Counted from the stretch's first letter, positions 16,550 through 25,990 are shown. The stretch: 64,000 nt of DNA from Dermatophilaceae bacterium Soc4.6 (GCA_039889245.1 JAZGVH010000002.1:1426001-1490000), one strand, 5' to 3'. Numbers and translations: made by a program. Notes: a model not told the origin generated them from the letters alone.

Positions 16550-18862
16550 TCAGACCAAGGACGCGCGCGGCGAGGAGGCGACGGGCGACGTCATCCCCCG
16601 CTCAGCAGGACCCAGCTCAGCAGGAGCGGGGTCCACAGGCGCGGGGCGCCCCAGCAGGTATCCCTGCACGAGGTCGCAGCCGACCTCGGTCACCAGCGCC
16701 AGCTGGTCAGCGTCCTCGACGCCCTCGGCCACGACGAGCAGCCCGAAGGCGTGCGCGCTGTGCACGATGAGGCGCAGCAGGTCGGTGCGTCCGGGCGACG
16801 CCGCCGTCACGAGGCTGCGGTCGATCTTCAGCTCGTCAGCAGGCAGGGTCGCCAGCTGACCGAACGAGGTGTACCCGGTGCCGAAGTCGTCGATGCTCAG
16901 CCGGACGCCGAGCGCGCGCACCGCCGCCAGGCGCTCGCCGACTTCCTGCACGTCCACGAGCACGGTCTCGGTCACCTCGACCACCAGCCGCTCCGGCGCC
17001 AGCCCGGACGCCTCCAGGGCGTTGCGCACGTCGTCCAGCAGCACGGCGTCGCGCAGGTGCCGCCCCGAGATGTTGACCGACATCCTCGTCGCGTCGTACC
17101 GCTGCGGATCCTGGCGGGTCCACTCCGCCAGCTGGCAGCAGGCCTCCCGCAGCACCCACGACCCGATCCGGTTGATCGCGCTGGACTGCTCGGCGAACTC
17201 GATGAACGCGCACGGCCCGAGCAGACCGTGGCCCGGCCGCTGCCAGCGCACCAGCGCCTCGAAGCCGGCCAGCACCCCCGTCCCGGCGGCCAGCACCGGC
17301 TGGTAGTGCAGCTCGAGCTCACCGAGGGCCAGCGCCTGCTCGAGCGCGGCGCCCAGCTCGTGGCGCTCGGCCAGCTCGCGACGCAGGGTCTCGTCGAACA
17401 CCTCGACGCCGCCCCGACCGGCCCCCTTGGCCCGGTAGGCGGCGACGTCCGCCTCGTGGAGCAGGCCGGCGACATCGGTCTGACCCGCACGGCTGAGGGC
17501 CAATCCTGCGCTGGCCCCGATATCGAGGACCTGGCCGGTGCCGGGCACCTGGATCGACTCACCGATCGCGGCCACCAGGCGCCAGGCCAGCGACAGCACC
17601 GAGGCCAGGTCGTCGGCATCCTCGGCGAGCACCATGAACTCGTCGCCCCCGAGGCGGCCGACCACGTCACCGGCGCGCACGGCGGCCCGCATGCGCTGGG
17701 CCACCACCTGGAGCACGTGGTCGCCCACCGAGTGGCCGTAGGTGTCGTTGACCAGCTTGAAGTGGTCGAGGTCGAGGAAGATCACCGCGATCGTGGTCCC
17801 GACGCCGGCCGATCGCTCCAGCGCGACGCCCAGCAGCTCGAGGGTCCGGGCCCGGCTGGACAGCAGCGTCAGGGTGTCGTGGGCCGCCTGATAGGCCAGG
17901 TAGGCGCTCAGGTCCTCGCCCACCCTGATGGCCCGTGCCGCGTCGCGGATGGCCAGCGCCATGCGCAGCACCACCAGCACGAACATCACCGTGGAGGACA
18001 CGACGAACGGCCAGACGTCGACGTTGCCACCACCCGTGACCGTCTGGACGGCGAGCAGGACCGGTGCCACCAGGACCGACCCACAGAGGGCGACGAGGCG
18101 TCGGGCGGTCATCGTCGGCGCCGAGACGGTCGACGGCCGACTCAGCCGCGCCATCGAGGGGTGCAGGGCCGCGGTGCCCCACAGCACGTAGGCGAGCAGC
18201 CAGGTCAGGTCGAGGGCGGCGTGCGGATCGGCGAACAGCCCGTAGGACTCCATCGTGAAGCCGACGTCGCCGACGACCAGAGCGAGCATCGCGGCGACGA
18301 GGAGGCGGTAGCACGGGAGTCTGGAGCGCACCGAGGTCACCAACCAGGCGATGCCAGCGAGAACGAGGATGTCGCCGGACGGGTAGGCGATGCCGATGAT
18401 GCGCTCGGCAAGCGGCAGATCGCTGCCCAGGGTGGGGCCGGCCAGCAGCACCCACGCCAGCAGCCCCATCGCGACGCCGACGACCGCCGCGTCGAGGGCG
18501 CCACCGAGCGCCGAGCGCGGTCGCCGCACCAGGACGAGCTTGACGACGCCGACCGCGAGCAGGGGGTAGGCCGCGAGATAGAAGGCGTCGGCGATCGAGG
18601 GACTGGCCTCGACGCCCATGACGTCGCCCAGCCAGCTGTAGGCAGTGTCGCCCACGGTCCACAGCATCCATCCTGCAGCGAACCACCACCACGGCCCCTG
18701 TCCCTCGGGCCGGTGACGGCGCACGCCCACACCGATCGCTGCGACGCAGCTGAGTCCCACGACGAGGTAGACGCCGTCACGCACGAGGCCGAGCGGGAGC
18801 AGGAGGTAGCCACACAGCACAGCCACGCCCGCCAGGGCATAGACACGCCACGCAGTCACCAT
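16550..18862 (-). CDS. Membrane-bound GGDEF-EAL cyclic di-GMP protein
   Basis: A protein of 770 residues (798 if the ATG at 18946 is used). About eight to ten hydrophobic segments form the sensor half. The diguanylate cyclase domain has an intact GGDEF near residue 403 and, five residues before it, an RxxD inhibitory site (RAGD). The phosphodiesterase domain has EAL (FEALVRW), NISGRHLR, EVTETVLV, DDFGTGYTS, LKIDRSLV and EGVED, so all main metal ligands are present. Both activities could work. I prefer the ATG at 18862 since GGA is seven bases upstream and the longer form would start close to the divergent SGNH promoter. Confidence 0.9.
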   Translation of the reverse strand: MVTAWRVYALAGVAVLCGYLLLPLGLVRDGVYLVVGLSCVAAIGVGVRRHRPEGQGPWWWFAAGWMLWTVGDTAYSWLGDVMGVEASPSIADAFYLAAYPLLAVGVVKLVLVRRPRSALGGALDAAVVGVAMGLLAWVLLAGPTLGSDLPLAERIIGIAYPSGDILVLAGIAWLVTSVRSRLPCYRLLVAAMLALVVGDVGFTMESYGLFADPHAALDLTWLLAYVLWGTAALHPSMARLSRPSTVSAPTMTARRLVALCGSVLVAPVLLAVQTVTGGGNVDVWPFVVSSTVMFVLVVLRMALAIRDAARAIRVGEDLSAYLAYQAAHDTLTLLSSRARTLELLGVALERSAGVGTTIAVIFLDLDHFKLVNDTYGHSVGDHVLQVVAQRMRAAVRAGDVVGRLGGDEFMVLAEDADDLASVLSLAWRLVAAIGESIQVPGTGQVLDIGASAGLALSRAGQTDVAGLLHEADVAAYRAKGAGRGGVEVFDETLRRELAERHELGAALEQALALGELELHYQPVLAAGTGVLAGFEALVRWQRPGHGLLGPCAFIEFAEQSSAINRIGSWVLREACCQLAEWTRQDPQRYDATRMSVNISGRHLRDAVLLDDVRNALEASGLAPERLVVEVTETVLVDVQEVGERLAAVRALGVRLSIDDFGTGYTSFGQLATLPADELKIDRSLVTAASPGRTDLLRLIVHSAHAFGLLVVAEGVEDADQLALVTEVGCDLVQGYLLGRPAPVDPAPAELGPAERGMTSPVASSPRASLV

Positions 18863-18997
18863 GACCGTTCCATCGACCAGTGGGGTCGGCGACTGAAGCC
18901 CTTTCGGCGAGATCACCGCCTCTTGCGTCGACACATACCCACGCATGTCAGCCGGCGACGGTATGTTGATGGCACCTCACAAACAACGGAGTTCATG

Positions 18998-19876
18998 ATG
19001 CGTCGCACCGTCAGCGTGTTCACAGTCGCCCTTCTCACCGCCGGCGTGGCAGCCGCGGTCGCCGGTCCGGCTGCGGCCGCGCCAGACCTCCCCGCCATCA
19101 CGACCTCGCCCTTCGTCGCCCTGGGCGACAGCTACTCCTCAGCCGCCGGGGTGACCCCCCTCTTCCCTGGCGCGCCGGCCACCTGCAGCCGCTCGAAGCG
19201 CAACTTCGCCGAGATCATCGCCAATAAGACCACGCCCTCCTCGTTCACCGACGTCACCTGCAGCGGCGCCCGGACCTCAGACTTCTTCGGGGCGCAGGCT
19301 CCCGGGGTCGCCCCGCAGCTCGATGCGGTGACGCGCAGCACCCGTCTCGTGACCATGACGATCGGCGGCAACGACGAGGGCGTCTTCGTCGACTCCTTCT
19401 TCGGATGTGCGGCGATCTCGTCGACCGACGTCCTGGGCAACCCATGCGAACAGAAGTACGGCAACAGCTTCGTCTCCAAGATCCGCAACCAGACCTACCC
19501 CCACCTGGTCGCTGCGCTGACCGCCGTGATGGAGAAGGCCCCCAATGCGACCGTCGTGATCGTCGGGTACCCGCGGATCCTGCCCCTGACCGGCGAGCTG
19601 ACCTGTTACCCCTCGGTGCCGATCTCGATGGGTGACGTCCCCTGGCTCAACCACCAGCAGGACGTGATGAACTCCGTGCTCGCGCGCGCAGCCGAGCAGA
19701 CGGGCGCCCACTACATCGACCTGTCCCGCAGCTCCCTCGGCCACGACGCCTGCAAGCCCGCCTACCAGCGGTGGATCGAGCCCGCGGTCGCACCGGTCAA
19801 CGCCTACCCCGTGCACCCCAACGCCACCGGTGAGCGCGCCATGGCCCGACAGACCCTGCTCCAGCTGGGGCTCTGA
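18998..19876 (+). CDS. Secreted SGNH hydrolase (lipase/esterase)
   Basis: A protein of 292 residues with a signal peptide (MRRTV start, cleavage after the AAAA near residue 28). The SGNH blocks are clear: Ser45 in ALGDSYSS, Gly-Asn in MTIGGNDEG near 124, and the Asp/His block in VHPNATGERAM near 273. Four to six cysteines suggest disulfides, as in Streptomyces extracellular lipases. ATGATG occurs at 18995 and 18998; the spacing from CGGAG favours the second. It is divergent from the GGDEF-EAL gene. The likely role is ester hydrolysis outside the cell. Confidence 0.9.
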   Translation: MRRTVSVFTVALLTAGVAAAVAGPAAAAPDLPAITTSPFVALGDSYSSAAGVTPLFPGAPATCSRSKRNFAEIIANKTTPSSFTDVTCSGARTSDFFGAQAPGVAPQLDAVTRSTRLVTMTIGGNDEGVFVDSFFGCAAISSTDVLGNPCEQKYGNSFVSKIRNQTYPHLVAALTAVMEKAPNATVVIVGYPRILPLTGELTCYPSVPISMGDVPWLNHQQDVMNSVLARAAEQTGAHYIDLSRSSLGHDACKPAYQRWIEPAVAPVNAYPVHPNATGERAMARQTLLQLGL

Positions 19877-20004
19877 CCCGCGCCCCGGCCGGCAGGCACG
19901 GGCGGCCTCCCCTCTGCCGGGCCGGCTCGGCCGCCCCGAGCTCGACCTGGGCACCGACGCACGGTCGGATCCGAGGCCCCGCGCGACGCGCTGCTCGAGT
20001 TCTG

Positions 20005-20340
20005 TGCGACATCACGCTCCACCTCGTGCGTCCCACCGCCGACACCGGGCCCCTGCCCGGCGTCCTGCAGATCCATGGCGGGGGGGCATGGTGATCCTGC
20101 GCGGGTCGGGTCCGGCGACACCCGCTTCCGCGCGGAGCTCGCGGCATCCGGGCTGGTCGTGCGCGCTCGTCCCCGACATCTCCGGGGCCTACGCGTGGAG
20201 CGAGGCCGACCGCCGGCGCGAGCTGCCGGCGCTGGTCGAGAACGACGGCTGCCTCATCTCGTGCGCGATGAACGAGCTCATGGTCGAGGTCCCCGACCCG
20301 GGCGCTGCGCACGCGACCGACCCGCTGTGCCGGCAGCGGA
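20005..20340 (+). pseudogene. Decayed alpha/beta-hydrolase gene fragments
   Basis: Three pieces of one hydrolase are visible in order but in different frames. CDITLHLVRPTADTGPLPGV leads into LQIHGGG, the oxyanion-hole motif; a run of seven G then shifts the frame. TRFRAELAASGLVV follows. Last comes PDISGAYAWSEADRRRELP and LVENDGCLISCAMNE, from the lid and C-terminal region. The nucleophile segment (GxSxG) is absent, so several hundred bases are missing. It cannot make an active enzyme. Confidence 0.65.
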
Positions 20341-20618
20341 CGGGTGATGCCCTCGATCGTCACGGTGCTGCCGGTGCTGGTCGTGTTGTCGCTGAAGATC
20401 TCGCGCACCTGCACGGTGACGGTCGCGGCATGGAAGTCGACCGGCACCGGAGCCGCGTCCGCGCCCGAGCCGCCACCCCCTTCCGGCTGGCGGAAACCAC
20501 CAGCCCTCCAGTGCTTACGGGACTTCTTACCTCATCACTTCGGCTGCATTCCCGCGTCTTTCACCCTAATCTAGACACCAGACGGTCGTGAGGCCATCAG
20601 CCGGCGGGAGGGGGAGCC
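20341..20618. other. Gap with a possible minus-strand fragment
   Basis: Between the hydrolase fragments and the J-domain gene, the minus strand reads PVDFHAATVTVQVREIFSDN without stops near 20350-20450. It looks protein-like but has no start, no recognisable family and no clear end. I see nothing else here besides the ribosome binding site GGGAGGGGGAG before 20619. Confidence 0.35.
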
Positions 20619-21008
20619 ATGCGCGCAGACCACGACTACTACGAGATCCTCGACGTCGCCCGCGACGCCGGCTCCGAGGACCTCCGGAGCGCCTACCGAC
20701 GGCTGCTGCGCACCTGTCACCCCGACGTCGGCGGCTCCCCTGCCCTCTTCGACCTCGTCAACGAGGCCTACTGCGCCCTCTCCAACCCGCAGCGGCGAGC
20801 CGACTACGACGCCGGTCACGAAGCGCCCGCGGCACCGTCGGCGCCCGCACCAGCGGCTCCTGCGACACCGCCCCGCGAGGCCACCCACGACGACCTCACC
20901 TACGCCTCGCTGCGCCGGGCGCGCTCGTCCGTCTGGCGGCCACAGCCGAGCAGCCCGTATGCGTCGGGCACGGCACCGAAGGCCCCGCTCGTCACGCTCT
21001 TCCTCTGA
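20619..21008 (+). CDS. Small J-domain protein
   Basis: A protein of 129 residues. Residues 5-65 are a J-domain: DYYEILDVARDAGSEDLRSA, then the essential HPD in RTCHPDVGG, then FDLVNEAYCALSNPQRRADYD. A Pro/Ala-rich linker and an unknown tail follow; there is no zinc-finger or DnaJ C-terminal domain. It should stimulate a DnaK-type ATPase for a particular client. The ribosome binding site GGGAGGGGGAG is strong. It stands alone, after the decayed hydrolase and convergent to the membrane protein gene. Confidence 0.88.
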   Translation: MRADHDYYEILDVARDAGSEDLRSAYRRLLRTCHPDVGGSPALFDLVNEAYCALSNPQRRADYDAGHEAPAAPSAPAPAAPATPPREATHDDLTYASLRRARSSVWRPQPSSPYASGTAPKAPLVTLFL

Positions 21009-21035
21009 CCCGCTCCCGATCGAGGTGCGGGCGGA

Positions 21036-23474
21036 CTACGCGAGCAGGTCGCGGACGGCCACCTGGTAGGCCCCCGACTCGTCGTTCCAGAAGTCGGTGT
21101 GGGCCTTGGGCGGAGCGTAGGTCGTGAACCCCTCCACCCGCGCCAGGCGCCAGGGGTCGCGCAGGTGCCGCTCCCACGAGGGCATCACCGTCGTCGCGGC
21201 AGCGAGGCTGGCTGAGCGGGGTAGGTGGGGTGGGCCGCTCGTGACCGGGCCACCAAGGTAGTCGGTGTAGCGCCAGAGATTCAGCCACCCCCCGACCGCC
21301 GGGGGCGGCATACCGGGGTCGGCGTCGCGGTGGGACAGCGGTGCTGGCGTCAGCTCCTGCGACAGGGCCTGCAGCCGCCGGGGGCCGAAGTAGACCGGGT
21401 AGTAGCGGCCGTAGAGGCGGCGCAGGACGCATCCGAAGGTCAGCAGGCGCACCTCGGGGACCCGGCTCGTGGTGTCGCCCACCACCCGCGGCCCCTCCAG
21501 CGCCATGAGGTGGAACATCGTCGCGGCCGAGAGGACGGTGCCCTGGCTGTGGGCGGCGAGCACCACCCGCCGGTTCTCGCCGTGCAGCAGCCAGCTCGTG
21601 CGGGTCACGAGGTCGGGCACGGCGCGCTCGGCGTAGCAGGGCGCGGCCAGGGGGTGCACGGTCCGCGGCCAGAACGACGCGACGTCCCACAGGATGCCGA
21701 CCAGGCGCCGCGTGCGGTCGACGCGGAAGGCGGCCGCCCCCAGGGCGATGAGCAGGATCAGCCCGTATACGGCGACGTAGGCACCGACCGCCTGCAGGTG
21801 CACGGGATCGAGCACCCACCGCCACCAGGCTGGCCCACGCTGCGGCTTGCCGACCACCACCACGACGGCGGCCAGCGCCGCACTGAGCACGCCACCGAAG
21901 GCCAGGATCACGATGAGCGAGGGGCCACGGTCGACGAGCGAGCCGATGAAGATGGCCTGCTTCACCTGGGCGGTCCTCGGCTGCTCGGCCGGGTCGGTCG
22001 GCGGCACCCCGAAGTCGTCCTCGAAGAACTCGTCGATCACCGGGTCGTCCCCGCTGCCCGCCGCACGGTAGCCGCGGAAGACGAGCGCCCCAGCGACGCT
22101 CGCGACCAGCAGGAGGACGACCACACCGACGAGCGTGGCGATGGCTCCGATCTCGATGACGACCGACACGGCCACCTTGCCCTCGCTCTCGGCGACCTCG
22201 TCGAGACTGGGCCGCAGTGAGCCGGTGGTGAGGTAGGCGACGGCATACAGGTAGAACGCGCCGGAGTAGACGGTGCCGAGGAAGACGGCGAGCACGGTGA
22301 AGCACGTCGTCGCCATGCCGCCGCAGGCGTGCGACTGCGGGGTCATCGGCGTCAGCGGTGAGCCGCCCGGCCCGGCGCTGCGACGGCACCACAGGTTGAC
22401 CACGGCGAGCACCGCGACACTCACGAGCAGCACGGCGAGCACGCCGACCAGCAGCTGGTCGAAGGCGACCGCCCGGGTGCGCCCGAAGGCCGCGCTGGCT
22501 GCGCCGTCGTCCATCCCGGCCACCCGCACGACCCCGACCACGGCTCCGACGACGAGCAGGACCCACGGGACGAGGTGCGCCCGGGACCGGCGCTCCTCAC
22601 CGGTCGCGGGGTCGAGGGGCGCTGGCCGGCCGGGAGTGCGGCAGACGCTGACGCCGAGGGCCAGCGCGGCCACGGCGCCGACGACGTAAGACAGCCACTG
22701 CCCCCACAGCAGCGAGAGGACGACGAGCGACAGACCGAGCTGCACGTGCCGGGCGCGCAGCGTCCGCACCACCATCGCGTTGTGCCACATGCCCAGGCTG
22801 TCGAGATTCTCCTCGAGCCGGGGGGCGGGGACGGTGTCGAGCTCGGCCTCCTGCCCGGACCGGCGGGTGACGACGGCGGTCACCGCCTCGTAGCGGTTGA
22901 GGGTGCGCTGGCTGATCGCCCAGAGCCCCAGGACCGCGAGCGCCGGCAGCAGCGACGAGGCGGCCATCTGCCACCCCGGCGGCAGGCGGCTGACCCAGCT
23001 CACCAGCGGGACGGCAGGTGTGCCGTCGCAACCCGCCGCGGGACAGGCCCCGGCGATCGCGTCACCGATGCCGACCGTCGTGAGCACGAAGAGCGCGGTC
23101 AGCCCCAGGGCGACGACCCGCGAGCTGCCCCAGACCAGCCGCCAGGCCACGCCCTCGGGCGGGGTGTCGGGGCGGGCCCGCACGGCGAGGTTGGCGAGGG
23201 TGAACGGCAGCAGGGCCAGCCACAGCGCCCGGACGGACGACCCGGAGGTCAGACCGCCCCAGCTGTAGCCCTCGAGCTGGGGCGCGTCGGCCGGCTCCTG
23301 CGCGAACGGCGGGTTCGGGGTCGTGTCCCGCGACTGGATCGTCAGGCTCGGACGGTAGAAGCCGGCCCGGTTGTCTCCGCCGACCCGGTGGACCTCCTGC
23401 CGGTCGAGCAGGGAGTCGGGCGGCGTGCCCGAGACGCCGTGCACCCTCAGCTCGATCGACCCGGATGTCGTCAT
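21036..23474 (-). CDS. Large membrane protein with an alpha/beta-hydrolase-like end
   Basis: A protein of 812 residues from the ATG at 23474, which has GAGG seven bases upstream. It opens with IELRVHGVSGTPPDSLLD, a hydrolase-like first strand with HG. Eight or more hydrophobic segments fill residues 70-560. Near residue 590 comes VVLAAHSQGTVLSAATM, a GxSxG-like nucleophile elbow (AHSQG) that suggests a lipase or esterase fold. Cytosolic ends and a central membrane block make it look like a membrane-embedded hydrolase. I do not know a named family. It is downstream of and in line with the DsbA gene, 114 bases away. Confidence 0.75.
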   Translation of the reverse strand: MTTSGSIELRVHGVSGTPPDSLLDRQEVHRVGGDNRAGFYRPSLTIQSRDTTPNPPFAQEPADAPQLEGYSWGGLTSGSSVRALWLALLPFTLANLAVRARPDTPPEGVAWRLVWGSSRVVALGLTALFVLTTVGIGDAIAGACPAAGCDGTPAVPLVSWVSRLPPGWQMAASSLLPALAVLGLWAISQRTLNRYEAVTAVVTRRSGQEAELDTVPAPRLEENLDSLGMWHNAMVVRTLRARHVQLGLSLVVLSLLWGQWLSYVVGAVAALALGVSVCRTPGRPAPLDPATGEERRSRAHLVPWVLLVVGAVVGVVRVAGMDDGAASAAFGRTRAVAFDQLLVGVLAVLLVSVAVLAVVNLWCRRSAGPGGSPLTPMTPQSHACGGMATTCFTVLAVFLGTVYSGAFYLYAVAYLTTGSLRPSLDEVAESEGKVAVSVVIEIGAIATLVGVVVLLLVASVAGALVFRGYRAAGSGDDPVIDEFFEDDFGVPPTDPAEQPRTAQVKQAIFIGSLVDRGPSLIVILAFGGVLSAALAAVVVVVGKPQRGPAWWRWVLDPVHLQAVGAYVAVYGLILLIALGAAAFRVDRTRRLVGILWDVASFWPRTVHPLAAPCYAERAVPDLVTRTSWLLHGENRRVVLAAHSQGTVLSAATMFHLMALEGPRVVGDTTSRVPEVRLLTFGCVLRRLYGRYYPVYFGPRRLQALSQELTPAPLSHRDADPGMPPPAVGGWLNLWRYTDYLGGPVTSGPPHLPRSASLAAATTVMPSWERHLRDPWRLARVEGFTTYAPPKAHTDFWNDESGAYQVAVRDLLA

Positions 23475-23588
23475 CGGTGGCCTCATCTGCGCGTCGTCGC
23501 CAGCACTGTCTCCCTCTGACGATAGCGACCATGGCGACGATAGCGCTCCGGGCGTGGTGCCCCAGCAGAGGTGTCGGCCCCCGTGGAG

Positions 23589-24350
23589 TCAGTCGGTGGG
23601 CGCCAGCCTGCTGCCCTGGTGCCAGTCCTCCTGGAGGCCGACGTCGCTGGTGGTGACCCCGAAGCTGGCGAGCTGTGGCTGCTCCCGCAGGCTGCGCTTC
23701 AGCTCGGCGAAGCCGGGGAAGCGCGCGAGCCCGAGCACGTTGTCCCACAACGGCACCGCCTGCTCAGGGCTGGGCAGTCGGCTGATGACGGGGCCGAAGA
23801 AGGCGACCCCGCCAGGTGGGTCGACGTGCAGGATCGGGGTGCCCACGTCACGACCGGTGAGGGTCAGGGCCTCGTCGGTCTCGGCCTGGATCTCCTCGTC
23901 CCACGACGGGTCGTCGAGTGCAGCACCGAGACCGGTCGGCAGACCCAGCTCGAGCAGGATGGGCTCGAGGAACGCGGGGGTCCCGCGGTAGCCGCCGTGG
24001 GTGGCGTCGTCGGCCGCGGCCGGGTCGTCGAAGACCCGAGCCCCGACCGCCTCGTAGAACGGGCCCATCTGCTCACGGCCGTGCTCGGCCCGGATCCTCG
24101 CCGCGACCCGCAGCAGCCGCAGACCGGCGGAGTGTCCGTCGTCGTAGCCCTGCGGGAAGTGGGTGGCGTAGTCGAGGTGCGCGTTGAGCAGCCGCAAGGA
24201 GATGAACCGCCAGTCCACTCGGTAGTCCCGCTGCTGCGCCACCATGCGCACCCACCGGCTCGTCATCCACGCGAAGGGGCACACGGGGTCGAAGTAGAAC
24301 CGCAGGTCGTAGTCCTCGGTAGCGGACGCCGAGGCTGACGTGGCGGTCAT
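23589..24350 (-). CDS. DsbA-family oxidoreductase (mycothiol-dependent nitroreductase type)
   Basis: A thioredoxin-fold protein of 253 residues with the helical insertion typical of DsbA. The N-terminal motif FYFDPVCPFAWMTSRW corresponds to the FDPxCPWxWxTSRW of mycobacterial Rv2466c-type enzymes, but with CPFA in place of CPWC, so only one active-site cysteine remains. That single-Cys form suits mycothiol chemistry rather than disulfide formation. There is no signal peptide, so it is cytoplasmic. Its ATG overlaps the stop of the peroxiredoxin gene (ATGA), which ties both to thiol stress. Confidence 0.8.
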   Translation of the reverse strand: MTATSASASATEDYDLRFYFDPVCPFAWMTSRWVRMVAQQRDYRVDWRFISLRLLNAHLDYATHFPQGYDDGHSAGLRLLRVAARIRAEHGREQMGPFYEAVGARVFDDPAAADDATHGGYRGTPAFLEPILLELGLPTGLGAALDDPSWDEEIQAETDEALTLTGRDVGTPILHVDPPGGVAFFGPVISRLPSPEQAVPLWDNVLGLARFPGFAELKRSLREQPQLASFGVTTSDVGLQEDWHQGSRLAPTD

Positions 24351-24826
24351 CCGGCGGCCTGCGAGCGCACGTAGCGGACCATACCGACGACGTCCTCGGG
24401 GACGAGCCGCCCGATCGCGCCGCTGGAGTAGACGCTGACCAGCACACGGCCCTCAGGGTCGAGGACGAAACCGGTGGACTGCAGGAAGCCGCGCTCGGGG
24501 TCCACGAAGGCCCCGGTCGCCGCGGCGACGGCGGACGCGTCCGCCGCATACCCGACAGGGAAGGTGAGGTGGTGCTTCGCGACGAGGTCTCGTGTGGTGG
24601 CCTCGTCATCGACCGAGAGGGCGACGACCCGCGCGCCGGCCTCGCCCAGCGCCTCCAGCGACCGCTGGAAGGCCCGCAGCTGGGCGTTGCAGTAGGGGCA
24701 CCACGACCCGCGGTAGAACAGGACGACGGCGAACTGGCCACCCAGGTCGTCGGGCAGGCGCACGGGGCCGGCGTCGGTGGTGATCGTGAGTGCGGGAAAC
24801 AGGTCACCGGGGGCGAGCAGGGTCAT
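24347..24826 (-). CDS. Peroxiredoxin (AhpC/TSA family)
   Basis: A protein of 159 residues. The peroxidatic site is VLFYRGSWCPYCNAQL near residue 40, with a second Cys three residues on. The preceding LFPALTITTDAGPV and the following GARVVALSVDDEATTRDL match the family. AGGAG lies eight bases before ATG at 24826 and fixes the start. It heads an operon with the DsbA-like gene and sits opposite the sigma factor gene across 160 bases. It should reduce peroxides in the cytoplasm. Confidence 0.9.
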   Translation of the reverse strand: MTLLAPGDLFPALTITTDAGPVRLPDDLGGQFAVVLFYRGSWCPYCNAQLRAFQRSLEALGEAGARVVALSVDDEATTRDLVAKHHLTFPVGYAADASAVAAATGAFVDPERGFLQSTGFVLDPEGRVLVSVYSSGAIGRLVPEDVVGMVRYVRSQAAG

Positions 24827-24986
24827 CGGGGTGGGCTCCTTGGGGGGTCGGGGAGATGGGTCGGGGGGCGACCGCCGGTCGGGGTCTCCTGTGGGCTTAG
24901 CGGCGGCACGGGCCGACGTCTTACCCCTGAGGGGTGGGGATCTCAGCGGTGGGTGCCGTCCGAGCCGGACCCCGTAGCATCGGCCC

Positions 24987-25709
24987 ATGCCCTCACCCGC
25001 GCAGCCAGCCGGCGCGCTGGACCCTGGCCAGGTGCTCGAGATCGACAGCGATGCCGACTGGGTGCCGGCGCTCCGGTCCTCGGCCCCGGGTGCCCGGCGG
25101 GAGCAGGCGCTGGCCCAGCTGCACGCACGACTGGTCGTCATCGCCCGCGGGGAGGTCCACCGCCGCAACGGCACCCTGCGGCTGACCGGGCCGGAGCGCG
25201 ACGACGTCGCCCAGCAGGCCGCCGACGACGCGCTGCTCGCCGTCCTGACCAAGCTCGAGCAGTTCCGCGGCGAGAGCCGGTTCACCACCTGGGCCTACGC
25301 CTTCGTCGTCCGCGAGGTCTCGACCAAGTTGGCGCGACACTTCTGGCGGCGTCCGACCGCGGCGATGGAGCCCGACGACTGGGAGCGGCTGCCCGACCGG
25401 CTGGGGCTCGGGCCCGCGGAGGCCGTCGAGCAGCGTGACCTGCTGGCCGCCGTGCGCACGTGCGTCGAGGACGACCTCACCCACCGGCAGCGCGTCGTCT
25501 TCACCGCGATCGTCCTGGCCGGCCGCCCGCTGGACGAGGTGGTGCTCGACCTCGACTCGAACCGCAACGCGATCTACAAGACGATGTTCGACGCCCGGCG
25601 CAAGATCCGTGCCGTCCTGGTCGCCCAGGGCCACCTTGGGGGCGCGGCCGACCCGGCGGGCGACCACCCGCTGCCGATGCCGCCGACCCTGACCCCGAGG
25701 CGACCATGA
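24987..25709 (+). CDS. ECF-like RNA polymerase sigma factor
   Basis: A protein of 240 residues. Region 2 contains DDVAQQAADDALLAVLTKLE then FRGESRFTTWAYAFVVREV, which is the promoter-melting helix. Region 4 is DDLTHRQRVVFTAIVLAGR followed by LDEVVLDLDSNRNAIYKTMF and DARRKIR. Its stop overlaps the next ATG (ATGA), so it is made together with the small zinc-binding partner. It faces the peroxiredoxin-DsbA operon, which it may control along with itself. Confidence 0.88.
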   Translation: MPSPAQPAGALDPGQVLEIDSDADWVPALRSSAPGARREQALAQLHARLVVIARGEVHRRNGTLRLTGPERDDVAQQAADDALLAVLTKLEQFRGESRFTTWAYAFVVREVSTKLARHFWRRPTAAMEPDDWERLPDRLGLGPAEAVEQRDLLAAVRTCVEDDLTHRQRVVFTAIVLAGRPLDEVVLDLDSNRNAIYKTMFDARRKIRAVLVAQGHLGGAADPAGDHPLPMPPTLTPRRP

Positions 25710-25990
25710 CCTGGCCCACCGAGCTCGACCGGCTGCTGTCGACCGACCCGCGCGACGTCGGCTGCGGCGAGGCGCTCGGCGGTCTGCACCTCTACGTCGA
25801 CCTCGTGCTCCTGACCGGGGCCGAGCAGGCGGCCGAACGGTATCCCGGGCTGCTGGCGCACCTGCTCGCCTGTGGCCCCTGCGACGAGGACTACCAGGGC
25901 CTGATCCACGCCGTCGGAGGGGAGACCGCGCGCTGGGCTACCGATGCGGGCGAGGTCGACCCAGAGTCAGTGGACTCGGCTGACGGGTAG
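25706..25990 (+). CDS. Small anti-sigma factor with zinc-binding motif
   Basis: A protein of 94 residues coupled to the sigma gene. HLLACGPCDEDY is the H-x3-C-x2-C motif of ZAS-type anti-sigma factors, and a helical part flanks it. No membrane segment is present, so it is soluble, in line with redox-sensing anti-sigmas that release the sigma factor when the two cysteines form a disulfide. The nearby thiol-stress operon supports that role. Confidence 0.72.
   Translation: MTWPTELDRLLSTDPRDVGCGEALGGLHLYVDLVLLTGAEQAAERYPGLLAHLLACGPCDEDYQGLIHAVGGETARWATDAGEVDPESVDSADG

Noticed and set aside
16751-18994. A long N-terminal extension of the SGNH hydrolase
   Set aside because: The frame is open only because it runs antisense to the GGDEF-EAL gene. 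The signal peptide and ribosome binding site fix the start at 18995-18998.
19797-20447. A 216-codon minus-strand gene
   Set aside because: Only the first 35 or so codons look protein-like. The rest is antisense to the hydrolase fragments and the SGNH 3' end.
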